Under the pieces are notes generated by a model. That model was not told the DNA's origin. It made no database searches and saw only the letters and a program-made list of their open reading frames with translations. A stretch of 64,000 nucleotides of DNA from Cyclobacterium jeungdonense (GTDB lineage: Bacteria; Bacteroidota; Bacteroidia; Cytophagales; Cyclobacteriaceae): the NCBI RefSeq assembly GCF_010994275.1, contig NZ_WMCD01000002.1, forward strand, positions 62,001 to 126,000. The letters run 5' to 3'. Shown here piece by piece: positions 32,762 to 41,846 of the stretch (the first letter of the stretch is position 1; the number at the start of each line of letters is the position of its first letter). The position numbers and the translations under genes are program-made.

Positions 32762-33460
32762 TTATATACCTTGAATACTACTTTTATCGATCACGATACC
32801 CGGAGACATGGTGCTGGATAAATGAATGCTTCTGAAATAAGTACCTTTCGCAGCAGATGGCTTCAATTTAGAGATGGTTAAAATTAATTCACGAGCGTTT
32901 TCCTGAATTTTCTCAGGGCTGAAAGAAACCTTCCCAACGCTTGCATGAATAATTCCAAACTTATCTACTTTAAAGTCGATTTTACCAGCCTTTACTTCTT
33001 TAACCGCTTTCCCTACATCAAGGGTCACCGTACCGGATTTGGGGTTTGGCATCAATCCTCTCGGACCCAAAACCCTACCCAATCTACCTACTTTAGCCAT
33101 TACATTCGGAGTAGTAATGATGACATCCATGTCAGTCCATCCCCCTTCGATTTTAGCAATGTACTCATCTAAACCAACATAATCGGCTCCAGCCTCTTTG
33201 GCCTCTTCTTCTTTGTCAGGACTGCAAAGTACCAATACTTTTAGTTCCTTACCTGTTCCATGAGGAAGAGCCACTACACCTCTGACCATCTGGTCAGCTT
33301 TTCGTGGATCCACTCCCAGACGAATATCTAGGTCTATTGAGGAATCAAATTTGGTCTTTGATATTTCCTTAACAATTGAAGAAGCCTCTGCCAGGGAATA
33401 GTGTTGGCTAGGGTCGTATTTAGAAAGAGCTTCTTTTTTACTTTTTGTTAACTTAGCCAT
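32762..33460 (-). CDS. rplA: 50S ribosomal protein L1
   Basis: L1 forms the mobile stalk for E-site tRNA release and represses its own operon in E. coli. The 232 residues contain [57 protein letters not shown] and a complete C-terminus. Between rplK and rplJ. Confidence 0.98.
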   Translation of the reverse strand: MAKLTKSKKEALSKYDPSQHYSLAEASSIVKEISKTKFDSSIDLDIRLGVDPRKADQMVRGVVALPHGTGKELKVLVLCSPDKEEEAKEAGADYVGLDEYIAKIEGGWTDMDVIITTPNVMAKVGRLGRVLGPRGLMPNPKSGTVTLDVGKAVKEVKAGKIDFKVDKFGIIHASVGKVSFSPEKIQENARELILTISKLKPSAAKGTYFRSIHLSSTMSPGIVIDKSSIQGI

Positions 33461-33470
33461 TTTTTACGTA

Positions 33471-33914
33471 TTATTCCTCCCAAGGAGCTTTTCCTGAAAC
33501 TGTGAGGCCCATACTTCTAGCAGTACCCGCAATCATTTTCATGGCGGAATCTACTTTAAAAGCATTTAAATCAGGCATTTTCACTTCTGCAATTTCTTTT
33601 ACCTGATCCCAGGACACTGAGCCAACCTTTTTCCTGTTGGGTTCTGATGAACCACTTTTTAATTTTGCCGCCTCCAGTAACATTACTGCCGCCGGTGGTG
33701 TTTTTACAACAAAATCAAATGACTTGTCCGAATAAATCGTCACAAGTACAGGAAGAACCTGGCCCATTTTATCCTGAGTTCTGGCATTATATTGCTTACA
33801 GAACTCCATGATGTTCAACCCTTTTGAACCAAGGGCCGGACCAACTGGAGGAGATGGGTTTGCCTGGCCACCTTTAACCTGTAGTTTTAGATAACCAGAG
33901 ATTTCTTTAGCCAT
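33471..33914 (-). CDS. rplK: 50S ribosomal protein L11
   Basis: L11 binds the GTPase-associated centre of 23S rRNA. The 147 residues show [40 protein letters not shown] and the C-terminal rRNA-binding domain ending [20 protein letters not shown]. It follows nusG by 3 bp. Confidence 0.98.
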   Translation of the reverse strand: MAKEISGYLKLQVKGGQANPSPPVGPALGSKGLNIMEFCKQYNARTQDKMGQVLPVLVTIYSDKSFDFVVKTPPAAVMLLEAAKLKSGSSEPNRKKVGSVSWDQVKEIAEVKMPDLNAFKVDSAMKMIAGTARSMGLTVSGKAPWEE

Positions 33915-33917
33915 TTC

Positions 33918-34475
33918 CTAATCTTGTTTTTCTACTTGTATAAAGTTTAACTCAACAGGAGTGTTTCGACCGAAAATCTTAACCATAACATTAAGCTTCT
34001 TCTTGTCTTCAAACACTTCCTCAATCACACCCGAGAAACCACTAAAGGGACCGTCCATTACTTTAACGGTCTCTCCGACTATAAATGGTGTATCTAGTTT
34101 TTCCGCAAACTCATCAATCTCCTCAACCCGACCTAAAATCCGGTTAATTTCTGATTGACGTAATGGCTCAGGGGTTTTGGAAGCCCCCCCTTGGTTTGAC
34201 CCTAAAAAACCGATAACTCCCGGTATGCTCGTAATTACGTGATTGGCTTCTCCATGACCGAGATCCGCATTAACCAGAACATAGCCAGGAAAGAAATTTC
34301 TCTCCCTAACACGTTTCTTGCCGTTTCGCATCTCATATACTTTCTCAGAAGGTATCAAAACCTCGGGGATAAATTCCTCCAGTTTTTGACGGGCAATTTC
34401 ATTGTCCAGATAAGTCTTCGCTTTTTTCTCCTGACCTGCCACTACCCTGAGCACGTACCATTTGTGATCTGCCAT
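33918..34475 (-). CDS. nusG: Transcription termination/antitermination factor NusG
   Basis: NusG binds RNA polymerase and links it to Rho or the ribosome (via S10). The 185 residues start [20 protein letters not shown], show the NGN domain ([23 protein letters not shown] segment) and a C-terminal KOW domain at about 130-185 ([20 protein letters not shown]). Located between secE and rplK as usual. Confidence 0.97.
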   Translation of the reverse strand: MADHKWYVLRVVAGQEKKAKTYLDNEIARQKLEEFIPEVLIPSEKVYEMRNGKKRVRERNFFPGYVLVNADLGHGEANHVITSIPGVIGFLGSNQGGASKTPEPLRQSEINRILGRVEEIDEFAEKLDTPFIVGETVKVMDGPFSGFSGVIEEVFEDKKKLNVMVKIFGRNTPVELNFIQVEKQD

Positions 34476-34493
34476 CCCGTTTTTTAAAATTCT

Positions 34494-34682
34494 TTAAAAT
34501 AAATCATAAAACCATGTCATGATATTTTCGAACGTCAGGTCTATTAAACCGATGACCAGAGCGAAAATCAAGGAAGCCACCAGCACTAGTACCGCGCTGT
34601 TTTGTAGAGATGAATACTTAGGCCAGGTGACCTTGTTTTTCATCTCATCGATGGACTCGACTACAAAATTTTTTACATTCAT
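34494..34682 (-). CDS. secE: Protein translocase subunit SecE
   Basis: SecE stabilises SecY. The 62-residue protein has the amphipathic motif ESIDEMKNKVTWPKYSSLQN followed by one membrane segment (AVLVLVASLIFALVIGLIDL). The single-span short form is normal outside enterobacteria. It sits between tRNA-Trp and nusG. Confidence 0.95.
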   Translation of the reverse strand: MNVKNFVVESIDEMKNKVTWPKYSSLQNSAVLVLVASLIFALVIGLIDLTFENIMTWFYDLF

Positions 34683-34808
34683 CCTTGTGAAATTGGTTAA
34701 TAAAGAACCCTTAAATCCTCAGGTTCTGAAGATGGATTCATTTCTATAACATGCTTCAAAAACTTTGATCCCAAAGTTTCTTACCTGGTTTTACCCTTAG
34801 TTTGATTG

Positions 34809-34879
34809 CACGGGCGGAGAGATTCGAACTCCCATCAACGGTTTTGGAGACCGCTATTCTGCCATTGAACTACGCCCGT
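34809..34879 (-). tRNA. tRNA-Trp (anticodon CCA)
   Basis: On the minus strand ACGGGCG pairs with CGCCCGT in the acceptor stem. The anticodon loop is CTCCAAA within the stem GCGGT/ACCGT, and the T-arm has GTTCGAATC. It is 71 bases long without encoded CCA. The tRNA-Trp-secE-nusG order is common in bacteria. Confidence 0.96.
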
Positions 34880-34904
34880 ATTTACGAACCTCAAATAAGG
34901 AACG

Positions 34905-34936
34905 CAAAAGTAGTGATTAAAGGCCAAAGAAACAAA
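34905..34936 (-). promoter_or_regulatory. Promoter of the tRNA-Trp-secE-nusG-rpl-rpoBC transcript
   Basis: The minus strand shows TTTG, 20 bases, then TACTTTTG (34912-34905), matching TAnnTTTG. The transcript would start about 20 bases before the tRNA. The -33 element overlaps one arm of the tuf terminator. Confidence 0.65.
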
Positions 34937-34966
34937 TGCGATCCCGATTAATATCAGGATCGCATT
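34935..34966 (-). terminator. Terminator after tuf
   Basis: AATGCGATCC pairs with GGATCGCATT, and the stem can extend inward (CCTGAT with ATCGGG). It lies about 25 bp beyond the tuf stop codon. The following minus-strand sequence TTTGTTTC is only moderately U-rich. Confidence 0.75.
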
Positions 34967-34990
34967 CGTACTATGATCAGTAAATCAAAA

Positions 34991-36178
34991 TTAGTCCAAG
35001 ATTTCAGTAACCTGGCCGGCTCCTACCGTTCTGCCACCTTCACGGATAGCAAATCGAAGACCTTTTTCCAAAGCAACCGGACTGATAAGGGATACTTCAA
35101 TGGTTACATTATCACCTGGCATCACCATCTCAACATTTTCAGGAAGTTTGATCTCGCCTGTTACGTCTGTGGTTCTTAAATAGAACTGAGGACGGTATTT
35201 GTTGAAGAATGGAGTATGTCTACCACCCTCTTCTTTCGAAAGTACGTAAACTTCCGCTTTGAAATGAGCGTGAGGCGTAACAGATCCGGGCTTACAGATA
35301 ATCATCCCTCGTTTGATCTGAGCTTTTTCAATACCTCTCAACAACAAACCAACGTTGTCACCTGCTTCACCGCGATCCAAAATCTTACGGAACATCTCTA
35401 CACCGGTAACGGTAGACTTAAGTCCTTCCGCTCCCATACCGATGATGTCAACTGCTTCTCCAGAGTTAACGACTCCTCTTTCAATTCTTCCGGTAGCAAC
35501 AGTACCTCTACCAGTGATAGAAAATACGTCCTCTACAGGCATCAGGAAATCTTTGTCGATAGCCCTCTCAGGAAGCGGAATGTGTTCATCCACTGCAGTC
35601 ATTAATTCCATTACTGCATCTTCCCATTTGGCTTCCCCGTTCAGGGCTCCAAGGGCTGATCCTGCAATAACAGGAATGTTGTCTCCATCAAACTCATAGA
35701 AAGAAAGCAATTCTCTTACTTCCATTTCCACCAATTCAAGTAGTTCGGGATCATCTACCAAATCTACTTTGTTCATGAATACCACCAAAGCGGGTACACC
35801 TACCTGACGAGCAAGAAGAATGTGTTCTCTGGTTTGTGGCATTGGACCATCAGTCGCTGCAACTACAAGAATTGCACCGTCCATCTGGGCAGCACCAGTA
35901 ACCATGTTTTTTACGTAGTCAGCGTGACCGGGACAGTCAACGTGGGCATAATGCCTTAACTCCGTTTGATACTCTACGTGTGAGGTATTGATTGTAATAC
36001 CTCTTTCCTTTTCTTCCGGCGCGTTGTCGATGGAAGCAAAGTCTCTTAATTCAGAAAGACCCTTTCTGGCCAATACAGTGGTAATGGCAGCAGTCAAAGT
36101 AGTCTTACCATGATCGACGTGACCAATCGTACCTATATTAACGTGGGGTTTGGAACGGTCAAAGGTTGCTTTTGCCAT
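34991..36178 (-). CDS. tuf: Elongation factor Tu
   Basis: EF-Tu delivers aminoacyl-tRNA. The 395 residues contain the P-loop [13 protein letters not shown], switch regions [13 protein letters not shown] and [27 protein letters not shown] and domains II/III ([35 protein letters not shown]). It follows three tRNA genes, as in the tufB locus of E. coli. It is the only tuf in the window. Confidence 0.99.
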   Translation of the reverse strand: MAKATFDRSKPHVNIGTIGHVDHGKTTLTAAITTVLARKGLSELRDFASIDNAPEEKERGITINTSHVEYQTELRHYAHVDCPGHADYVKNMVTGAAQMDGAILVVAATDGPMPQTREHILLARQVGVPALVVFMNKVDLVDDPELLELVEMEVRELLSFYEFDGDNIPVIAGSALGALNGEAKWEDAVMELMTAVDEHIPLPERAIDKDFLMPVEDVFSITGRGTVATGRIERGVVNSGEAVDIIGMGAEGLKSTVTGVEMFRKILDRGEAGDNVGLLLRGIEKAQIKRGMIICKPGSVTPHAHFKAEVYVLSKEEGGRHTPFFNKYRPQFYLRTTDVTGEIKLPENVEMVMPGDNVTIEVSLISPVALEKGLRFAIREGGRTVGAGQVTEILD

Positions 36179-36237
36179 GCGTGAAAATCCTCTGTTTAGT
36201 TAAAGATTAAATTTCATTAAATGTTTGAAATGTTCAG

Positions 36238-36309
36238 AGCCAACGACGGGATTTGAACCCGTGACCTCTTCCTTACCAAGGAAGCACTCTACCACTGAGC
36301 TACGTCGGC
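36238..36309 (-). tRNA. tRNA-Thr (anticodon GGT)
   Basis: GCCGACG pairs with CGTTGGC in the acceptor stem. The anticodon loop TTGGTAA sits in the stem CTTCC/GGAAG, and the T-arm contains GGTTCAAATCC. It has 72 bases with no encoded CCA and lies 59 bp before tuf. Confidence 0.96.
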
Positions 36310-36345
36310 TTTTTACATCCAGTTTTATGCCCTATAAAAGCATAG

Positions 36346-36418
36346 AGCGGGAGACGAGGCTCGAACCCGCGACCTGCAGCTTGGAAGGCTGCCGCTCTAC
36401 CAACTGAGCTACTCCCGC
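36346..36418 (-). tRNA. tRNA-Gly (anticodon TCC)
   Basis: GCGGGAG pairs with CTCCCGC. The anticodon loop is CTTCCAA in the stem GCAGC/GCTGC, and the T-arm has GGTTCGAGCC. It has 73 bases with no encoded CCA. Part of the Tyr-Gly-Thr-tuf transcript. Confidence 0.96.
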
Positions 36419-36584
36419 TTATTGTTACTCGTTACAATTCAAATTAGAATTCCTCAATTCTTTAGAGGCATCCAAATTCCCTATTTTATTTTTAGAATCC
36501 AAAAATATCAAGCTATTATTAATAAAACAACAACCCTTTTCGGAATATTTGAAATTTACCCTTGAGGTAAAAATCCAATTGAAT

Positions 36585-36670
36585 TGGTGGGGGAAACAGG
36601 ATTCGAACCTGTGAAGACATAAGTCAACGGATTTACAGTCCGTCCCAGTTGGCCGCTTTGGTATTCCCCC
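36585..36670 (-). tRNA. tRNA-Tyr (anticodon GTA), CCA apparently encoded
   Basis: This class II tRNA has 83 bases plus CCA. GGGGGAA pairs with TTCCCCC, the anticodon loop is CTGTAAA in the stem CGGA/TCCG, and there is a long variable arm. The base after the acceptor stem is A followed by CCA in the genome, unlike the other three tRNAs here. First gene of the tuf transcript. Confidence 0.95.
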
Positions 36671-36733
36671 AAATAACAACAAATTGACCTACTCAAAACT
36701 TCATAGGATTTCCTTTGTTGTCGTAACGGATGG

Positions 36734-36765
36734 CAAAATTATACCCTTTTACTAAACATTCAAAA
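36734..36765 (-). promoter_or_regulatory. Promoter of the tRNA-Tyr-Gly-Thr-tuf transcript
   Basis: The minus strand has TTTTG, 19 bases, then TAATTTTG (36741-36734), an exact match to TTTG-N19-TAnnTTTG. It lies 64 bp before tRNA-Tyr. Confidence 0.75.
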
Positions 36766-36828
36766 TATTATAAAAAAAAATCTTCTGTTTTTTACAAAAT
36801 CAAAAGTATCTCATTCACGATCAGGAAT

Positions 36829-39441
36829 TTACTCCTCATCTAGGTAGGGTTCCAGGTAATATTCCTGATACCGCCTTACCATTTCATCTTTTTCGGATGT
36901 AAACAGCGATTTGGCAAGTTCAATAACCCCTTCCTCATCTATAAATCCAAACAGGGATTGAAAAGCGGCCAGGCGAACATAATTCAGCGGGTGCTCACGG
37001 CCCAGTTCACCCAAGCGATAGATGGCTTCCGAATCGGGTGCTCCCTCCACACTGGCATAATAATCTCCGTAATACCCAATGAAATAATAAAGCGATTCCC
37101 CCGAAAGAAGCTCCAATTTTTCGTCCATCCAGGTGGCTTCTTCCACCTGCGCCGTTTGCGTCAGGTAATCTGCCAGAGGTGCTAGTACCCGAATATTTTC
37201 TTCAGCCCTGAATCGTTCAAAAATTTCTTTTTTTCTTTCAGCTTCCCCCTCCAACTCCATCATTGCTACCAGTGCCGCACCTGATACCTGATAGGAAGAG
37301 TCGTTAACCATTCGGTAAAACAAGGATTGGTATTTTTCAGAATCAAACCCGGCCAGTACTTCCAAGGCTACCGATCTAACGGCATTATTTGAATCATTTT
37401 CAACTATATCCAGGATTTTAGTTTCCCATTGTGAAATGAATTCACGATTGTCCGCCATCCGAAGCATCCTTTGAAGGGCTAGTTCGCGCACCACCGCAAA
37501 AGAATCATTCAGTGCTTTTTCTACAGCCCTTTCAATCATTGCCTCTCCTTCATAAAGCGAGGTAAGGCTGTCGAGGGCCTCTACCCTTGCCAGGCCAGAG
37601 TGCGAAGTAAAAAACTGCTTTTCCAAAAATTCCTTTCCCCGCTGATGCACTTTTTCAGCCAGCAAGGTGTGGTGCTCATCGAATACAACCCATTCCGTCC
37701 CAATGCCATTTTCCAATGCAAATTGTTGTGAAGCTTTATCCAGCATAAAGTCTTTTTCTATTCGCTCACCTTCTTTGTACACACTGACTGTGAAAGGAAT
37801 TTTGTAAAGCGGCCTTTCCGATAGGTCTTGCACCTGCTCCACGGTCAATAGAATGTTGTCTTTCTGGGAAAAATCCCAGCTTACGGCTAACTCAGGATGG
37901 CCGGGATTAAAAAACCATTGGTTAAAAAACCAATTCAGGTCCATGCCGGAGACCTTCTCAAATGCCAGCCTCAGCTGGTGAATTTCCACGCTTCCGAACG
38001 CATTTTCCTTAAGGTAGTTATGCAGTGCCTGAAAAAAAACGTCATCCCCCAGATACCGCCGCAGCATGTGCAATACCCTTCCTCCTTTGGCATAAGTGTG
38101 GCTGTCAAACATGTCTTCGCTGTCTTCATAAAAGTAACGAATCAAGGGTTCCTGTTTTTCATCAGCCTCATCCAAATACTGTTCCAGTGCATTGAAATGA
38201 TGCATGTCGGCCTGGTCCCTGCCTTCCTTGTGTTCCATCCACAGGTATTCGGAATAGTCTGCAAATCCTTCGTTTAAGGTTAAATTCGCCCAGGATTCGG
38301 TGGTGACGTAATTCCCAAACCATTGGTGGAACAATTCATGCGCAATGATATAATCCCACTCACTATCCAGGGCTTCCCTTTCATTCAATTGCAGCCCTTC
38401 CATAAAAATCGACAGGGTAGTATTTTCCATCGCCCCGGACACAAAATCCCTAACCACTACCTGATCGTATTTTTGCCACGGAAATGGAATATCCAGGATG
38501 TCTGAAAAAAAGCGCATCATTTCAGCCGAATGGGCAAACACTTTTTTGGCGCCTTCCTCAAATTCCGGCTCTACAAAATAGCGAAGGGGTACCCCTGCCA
38601 CCGTATCTGCCTCAATGACTGCAAATTCACCAACTACCAAGGCAGATAAGTAGGGGGCGTGCGGTAAATCCATTCGCCAATGATCGGTTCGGTATCCATT
38701 CTCGTGCTTTTCACTACTTAGTAACCTCCCGTTGCTAAGGCTAGTATACCCATCCGGAACCCGCAGGTAAAAGTCGTGCGTTTGCCGCTCATTGGGATGA
38801 TCTATGGTCGGATACCACTTGGAGGTGAATTCCGTTTCTCCCTGGGTCCAGATTTGAACGGGTTTGGCAGAATCGGTGCTATCAGGGTTAATGAAATAAA
38901 GCCCTTTGGAATCCGAAATAGCAGCCGATGTTTCGGAGGCACCATTTTCTGGAAAAGCCGTGTAGCTGATTTCAATTTGTAAGGTATCCTCCTTGCCTAT
39001 TTCATGAGGAAGAAATAAGGTCATTTCTTTCTGATCGTAGGTGAAGGGTAGCTGAATTTCCTGTTCTTCATTTTTAAGAACTGTTTTGTGTATTTCAAAA
39101 TCTTTAGCATCCAATACCAGTACATTCTGCGGATAAAAATAAGGAGTCAGGGTAAGCAAGGCATCCCCGAGAACAGCTTGTCGGCCATAATCGAAGGCCA
39201 ATCTGAGCTCGGTATGTAACAAGTCAAAGGATCGGGTTGCGCTGTTTTTGTAATTCTGAAGCGCCATTTCTTTTTCCCTGATTAATTCTGCAGATGGTCG
39301 ATTTTGATTTTGGAAAACGGTATCCGGAGAAAACACCTCCTCAGAAACCCTCTCAACCAGGGTCTGAGAAGTCGGTTTACAGGAAAGAAAGCATAGAAGA
39401 GCTCCCAGCAAGGTAAGTACGTGATCAGTTTTGAAATACAC
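36829..39441 (-). CDS. M1 family aminopeptidase lipoprotein with helical-repeat tail (GTG start)
   Basis: The 870-residue zinc metallopeptidase starts at GTG (39441-39439), since no ATG precedes it in frame. Residues 1-21 form a lipoprotein signal ending FLSC (Cys21). The M1 motifs are GAMEN at 336-340 and HELFH at 368-372 with the third zinc ligand Glu near 391 (NEGFAD), giving HExxH-18-E. The family removes N-terminal residues from peptides. After about residue 600 come repeated helical units (VRSVALEVLAGFDSEKYQSL, YVRLAAFQSLFGF) resembling HEAT repeats. It was likely exported and anchored to a membrane to process peptides; substrates unknown. A TAnnTTTG box lies 119 bp upstream. Confidence 0.92.
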   Translation of the reverse strand: MYFKTDHVLTLLGALLCFLSCKPTSQTLVERVSEEVFSPDTVFQNQNRPSAELIREKEMALQNYKNSATRSFDLLHTELRLAFDYGRQAVLGDALLTLTPYFYPQNVLVLDAKDFEIHKTVLKNEEQEIQLPFTYDQKEMTLFLPHEIGKEDTLQIEISYTAFPENGASETSAAISDSKGLYFINPDSTDSAKPVQIWTQGETEFTSKWYPTIDHPNERQTHDFYLRVPDGYTSLSNGRLLSSEKHENGYRTDHWRMDLPHAPYLSALVVGEFAVIEADTVAGVPLRYFVEPEFEEGAKKVFAHSAEMMRFFSDILDIPFPWQKYDQVVVRDFVSGAMENTTLSIFMEGLQLNEREALDSEWDYIIAHELFHQWFGNYVTTESWANLTLNEGFADYSEYLWMEHKEGRDQADMHHFNALEQYLDEADEKQEPLIRYFYEDSEDMFDSHTYAKGGRVLHMLRRYLGDDVFFQALHNYLKENAFGSVEIHQLRLAFEKVSGMDLNWFFNQWFFNPGHPELAVSWDFSQKDNILLTVEQVQDLSERPLYKIPFTVSVYKEGERIEKDFMLDKASQQFALENGIGTEWVVFDEHHTLLAEKVHQRGKEFLEKQFFTSHSGLARVEALDSLTSLYEGEAMIERAVEKALNDSFAVVRELALQRMLRMADNREFISQWETKILDIVENDSNNAVRSVALEVLAGFDSEKYQSLFYRMVNDSSYQVSGAALVAMMELEGEAERKKEIFERFRAEENIRVLAPLADYLTQTAQVEEATWMDEKLELLSGESLYYFIGYYGDYYASVEGAPDSEAIYRLGELGREHPLNYVRLAAFQSLFGFIDEEGVIELAKSLFTSEKDEMVRRYQEYYLEPYLDEE

Positions 39442-39559
39442 GGATATTTTTTTTTAATTTATAAAAAGGGAACAGACTGGAGCATGCCGAGGGCCGGTTT
39501 ACCATGTCTCCCTTGAAGCCCTGCCCTTTCGTCGAATTAAAATTAGGAAAATGCCGGTA

Positions 39560-39567
39560 CAAAACTA
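39560..39567 (-). promoter_or_regulatory. Candidate -7 box for the M1 peptidase gene
   Basis: The minus strand reads TAGTTTTG, matching TAnnTTTG. No clear TTG lies at -33, so this is weaker than the ribosomal promoters. It implies a leader of about 110 bases. Confidence 0.4.
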
Positions 39568-39610
39568 AACAAACAACTAATTATGCTTTAAATACCAAAG
39601 TAGCAACTGC

Positions 39611-39624
39611 AAACTGCGCAGTTT
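39611..39624. promoter_or_regulatory. Perfect 14-bp palindrome (possible operator)
   Basis: AAACTGCGCAGTTT equals its own reverse complement. It lies between the divergent candidate promoters of the M1 peptidase and pyrH, where a dimeric regulator could act on both. Position and symmetry are the only evidence. Confidence 0.35.
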
Positions 39625-39769
39625 AAGAGCCTAAAAATCCGACGATTCGAAAGAATCAGTACTTGATTTTAAGAGTTTCAGAGAGATTTTCGTCAAGTAA
39701 TGAGAGGTAAAAAAAACAGACATTAGTCCATTTTTAGGAATAAGATTTAGTATTCTTGAAACAAGGATT

Positions 39770-39777
39770 TATATTTG
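39770..39777 (+). promoter_or_regulatory. Candidate -7 box for pyrH-frr
   Basis: The plus strand reads TATATTTG, an exact TAnnTTTG, followed by TCGGGC. The -33 region is only TTTAG-like. A transcript from here would carry a leader of about 190 bases containing repeat copy A. Confidence 0.5.
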
Positions 39778-39858
39778 TCGGGCTATAATTTAAAAAAAAG
39801 TAAGCAAAGTCTGTATTTTAAAGCTTGGCCTGTCATTAAGTGAAAAAAATATTCCAAC

Positions 39859-39974
39859 ATAAAATCGAGCATAACGAAAGCGTCACACAGTAGGCTGATT
39901 ATAAACCATGCGAGATTCCACCCGGACCTTCGGCGCGGGACAAGTTATGGCCGCTAAAAAACAATGATAATCGT
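39859..39974 (+). repeat. Dispersed intergenic repeat, copy A (before pyrH)
   Basis: This 116-bp copy begins ATAAAATCGAGC, has the block GTCACACAGT, then CATGCGAGATTC, then GACCTTCGGCGCGGGACA, then ATGGCCGCTAAAAAACAAT, and stops exactly before the pyrH ATG. The block 39921-39939 can fold as CCCG/CGGG with a small loop. The frame from 39859 is open for 32 codons to TAA at 39955 but begins ATA instead of ATG. Related copies lie at 53228, 56415 and 62159 (minus). Confidence 0.85.
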
Positions 39975-40685
39975 ATGAAATACAAACGAATTCTCCTGAA
40001 GTTAAGTGGAGAAGCCCTAATGGGCGATAACAATTATGGTATAGACTCCAAACGTCTACAGGAATACGCAACAGAAATAAAAAACGTGCATGACCTGGGT
40101 GTGGAAATAGCCATCGTCATCGGAGGGGGGAATATCTTCAGAGGCGTTCAAGCTGGAAAAGTAGGAATAGATCGTGTTCAGGGGGATTACATGGGTATGC
40201 TGGCCACTTTGATAAACGCCATGGCGCTTCAAAGTTCGCTGGAGCAGAATGGCATGTACACACGCTTGATGTCGGGGATAAAGGTAGAAAGTGTCTGCGA
40301 GCCCTTTATCCGAAGAAGAGCGATCCGGCATTTGGAAAAAGGAAGGATTGTCATTTTTGGGGCTGGGATTGGTAATCCTTATTTTACGACGGATTCGACG
40401 GCCAGTCTGCGGGCGATTGAAATCGAAGCTGAAGTGGTTCTAAAAGGCACCCGCGTAGACGGTGTCTACACCGCTGATCCGGAAAAAGATAAAAATGCAA
40501 CCCGATATGCCAACATTACTTTCCAAGAGGTGTACGAAAAAAATCTGAATGTCATGGACATGACGGCCTTTACTCTTTGTCAGGAAAATAACCTGCCAAT
40601 TATCGTTTTTGACATGAACAAAACGGATAATCTGCTGCACCTGATACAGGGAAATGAAGTAGGAACATTGATTACATCAAACTAA
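39975..40685 (+). CDS. pyrH: UMP kinase
   Basis: UMP kinase phosphorylates UMP to UDP and is a hexameric amino-acid-kinase-fold enzyme. The 236 residues show [64 protein letters not shown] and the end GNEVGTLI. It is followed 9 bp later by frr, a very common pair. Repeat copy A directly abuts its ATG. Confidence 0.97.
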   Translation: MKYKRILLKLSGEALMGDNNYGIDSKRLQEYATEIKNVHDLGVEIAIVIGGGNIFRGVQAGKVGIDRVQGDYMGMLATLINAMALQSSLEQNGMYTRLMSGIKVESVCEPFIRRRAIRHLEKGRIVIFGAGIGNPYFTTDSTASLRAIEIEAEVVLKGTRVDGVYTADPEKDKNATRYANITFQEVYEKNLNVMDMTAFTLCQENNLPIIVFDMNKTDNLLHLIQGNEVGTLITSN

Positions 40686-40694
40686 TAAAAACCA

Positions 40695-41255
40695 ATGGAA
40701 GAGATTCAGTTACTATTAGAGGAAGCGAAATCATTGATGGAAAAAGCGGTTCAGCATACGTCTGCGGAGCTGCTCAAGATCCGGGCAGGTAAAGCCATGC
40801 CCAATTTTGTGGATGGAATCATGGTGATGTATTATGGAAACCCTACCCCCATTCAGCAGGTAGCCTCCATCACTACCCCCGATGCCAGAACTCTGGCGAT
40901 CAAGCCTTGGGAAAAATCCCTGATTCAGGAAGTGGAAAAAGCAATTATCAACTCCGATCTGGGGCTAAATCCTCAGAATAATGGAGAGATGGTTCTGCTA
41001 ACCATACCGCCTCTCACAGAAGAAAGAAGGAAAAACCTTGTCAAACAAGTTAAAAATGAGTGCGAGAATGGGAAAATCAGTATCCGAACCGTTCGGAAAG
41101 ACACCAACGACGAACTCAAAAAACTACTGAAGGACGGAGCATCTGAGGATGAAGTAAAGCGTGGCGAAGACACGGTTCAAAAATACACAGATACTTACTC
41201 TACTAAAATTGATGACCTTTTTGAAAAGAAGGAAGCGGAAATCATGAAGGTTTAA
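40695..41255 (+). CDS. frr: Ribosome recycling factor
   Basis: RRF splits post-termination ribosomes with EF-G. The 186 residues contain LLKIRAGKAMPNFVDGIMVMY-type start of the family, YGNPTPIQQVASITTPDART, LAIKPWEKSLIQEVEKAI and the helical C-terminus (VQKYTDTYSTKIDDLFEKKE). It follows pyrH in one transcript. Confidence 0.97.
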   Translation: MEEIQLLLEEAKSLMEKAVQHTSAELLKIRAGKAMPNFVDGIMVMYYGNPTPIQQVASITTPDARTLAIKPWEKSLIQEVEKAIINSDLGLNPQNNGEMVLLTIPPLTEERRKNLVKQVKNECENGKISIRTVRKDTNDELKKLLKDGASEDEVKRGEDTVQKYTDTYSTKIDDLFEKKEAEIMKV

Positions 41256-41428
41256 TTCCCATTTTAATCAGGGATGGATATAAAAATAAAGAACAGACAG
41301 CTAGAAGCTGACTATTCTTTCCTGTATTAAACCTTACCTTGTAAAGTTAACGAATTTACCGAATAAAAAAAAAACAACCGTTTCTCCGTATTTTCCTGGT
41401 TTAAACGAAGGGTTGAGGTATCTTATGC

Positions 41429-41443
41429 GTGTATTGCGTACAC
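41429..41443. promoter_or_regulatory. Inverted repeat GTGTA-N5-TACAC upstream of susC
   Basis: Two perfect five-base arms flank TTGCG, about 400 bp before susC. The symmetry resembles a dimeric regulator site, but only this single copy was seen. Confidence 0.25.
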
Positions 41444-41653
41444 TTATGTCCGGATTGCCAGAATAGCTATCACTTCCTGACGAATTTTTTTCTTACCCAA
41501 CCAATTGAAATACACGCAAATGGTGACCGCCGGCGTTTTCGGGTAACTACCCTGAATCTGAAGTGGATTCCAGCATTTCTAAAGAATTTTTGATTTTTTT
41601 TTGGTGAAAATTAAAGATTTATTGACTTGTCTTTCTTCTAAATATTTCTTGTT

Positions 41654-41665
41654 TTCATTAATGAA
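41654..41665. promoter_or_regulatory. 12-bp palindrome upstream of susC
   Basis: TTCATTAATGAA is self-complementary and lies 181 bp before the susC ATG in AT-rich DNA. It could be an operator. AT-rich palindromes of this size also occur by chance. Confidence 0.25.
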
Positions 41666-41846
41666 TGGTTAGCAAAAATGGCTAATTATTAAATATTTTG
41701 TTAAATTAACCCCATTTTTTATGGGTTGTTTACCCGGTAGAATTAACGTCTTTTAACAGCCTATTGCATATGCCAAAAAATACCGTCAATTTTAAAGTGT
41801 TATTTTAACAATAACTTCAATAATTATTAACCTAATTAATTAAAGA

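Larger units (their letters stand above)
39442..39858. other. Divergent intergenic region between the M1 peptidase and pyrH
   Basis: This 417-bp AT-rich stretch holds no credible gene. It contains the outward-facing candidate promoters for the peptidase and pyrH, a 14-bp palindrome at 39611-39624 and a small hairpin at 39644-39657. It ends where repeat copy A begins. Confidence 0.6.
41256..41846. other. Long leader/intergenic region before susC
   Basis: This 591-bp AT-rich stretch has no credible gene. A small CAGCT/AGCTG hairpin at 41298-41310 after frr may be a weak terminator. Two symmetric sites are visible: GTGTA-N5-TACAC at 41429-41443 and a perfect 12-bp palindrome at 41654-41665. I found no exact TAnnTTTG box, so the susC promoter may need an activator or an alternative sigma factor. 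Confidence 0.5.

Noticed and set aside
41298..41310. CAGCT/AGCTG hairpin after frr as a terminator
   Set aside because: The stem is only 5 bp and no T run follows, so it is mentioned but not listed as a terminator.
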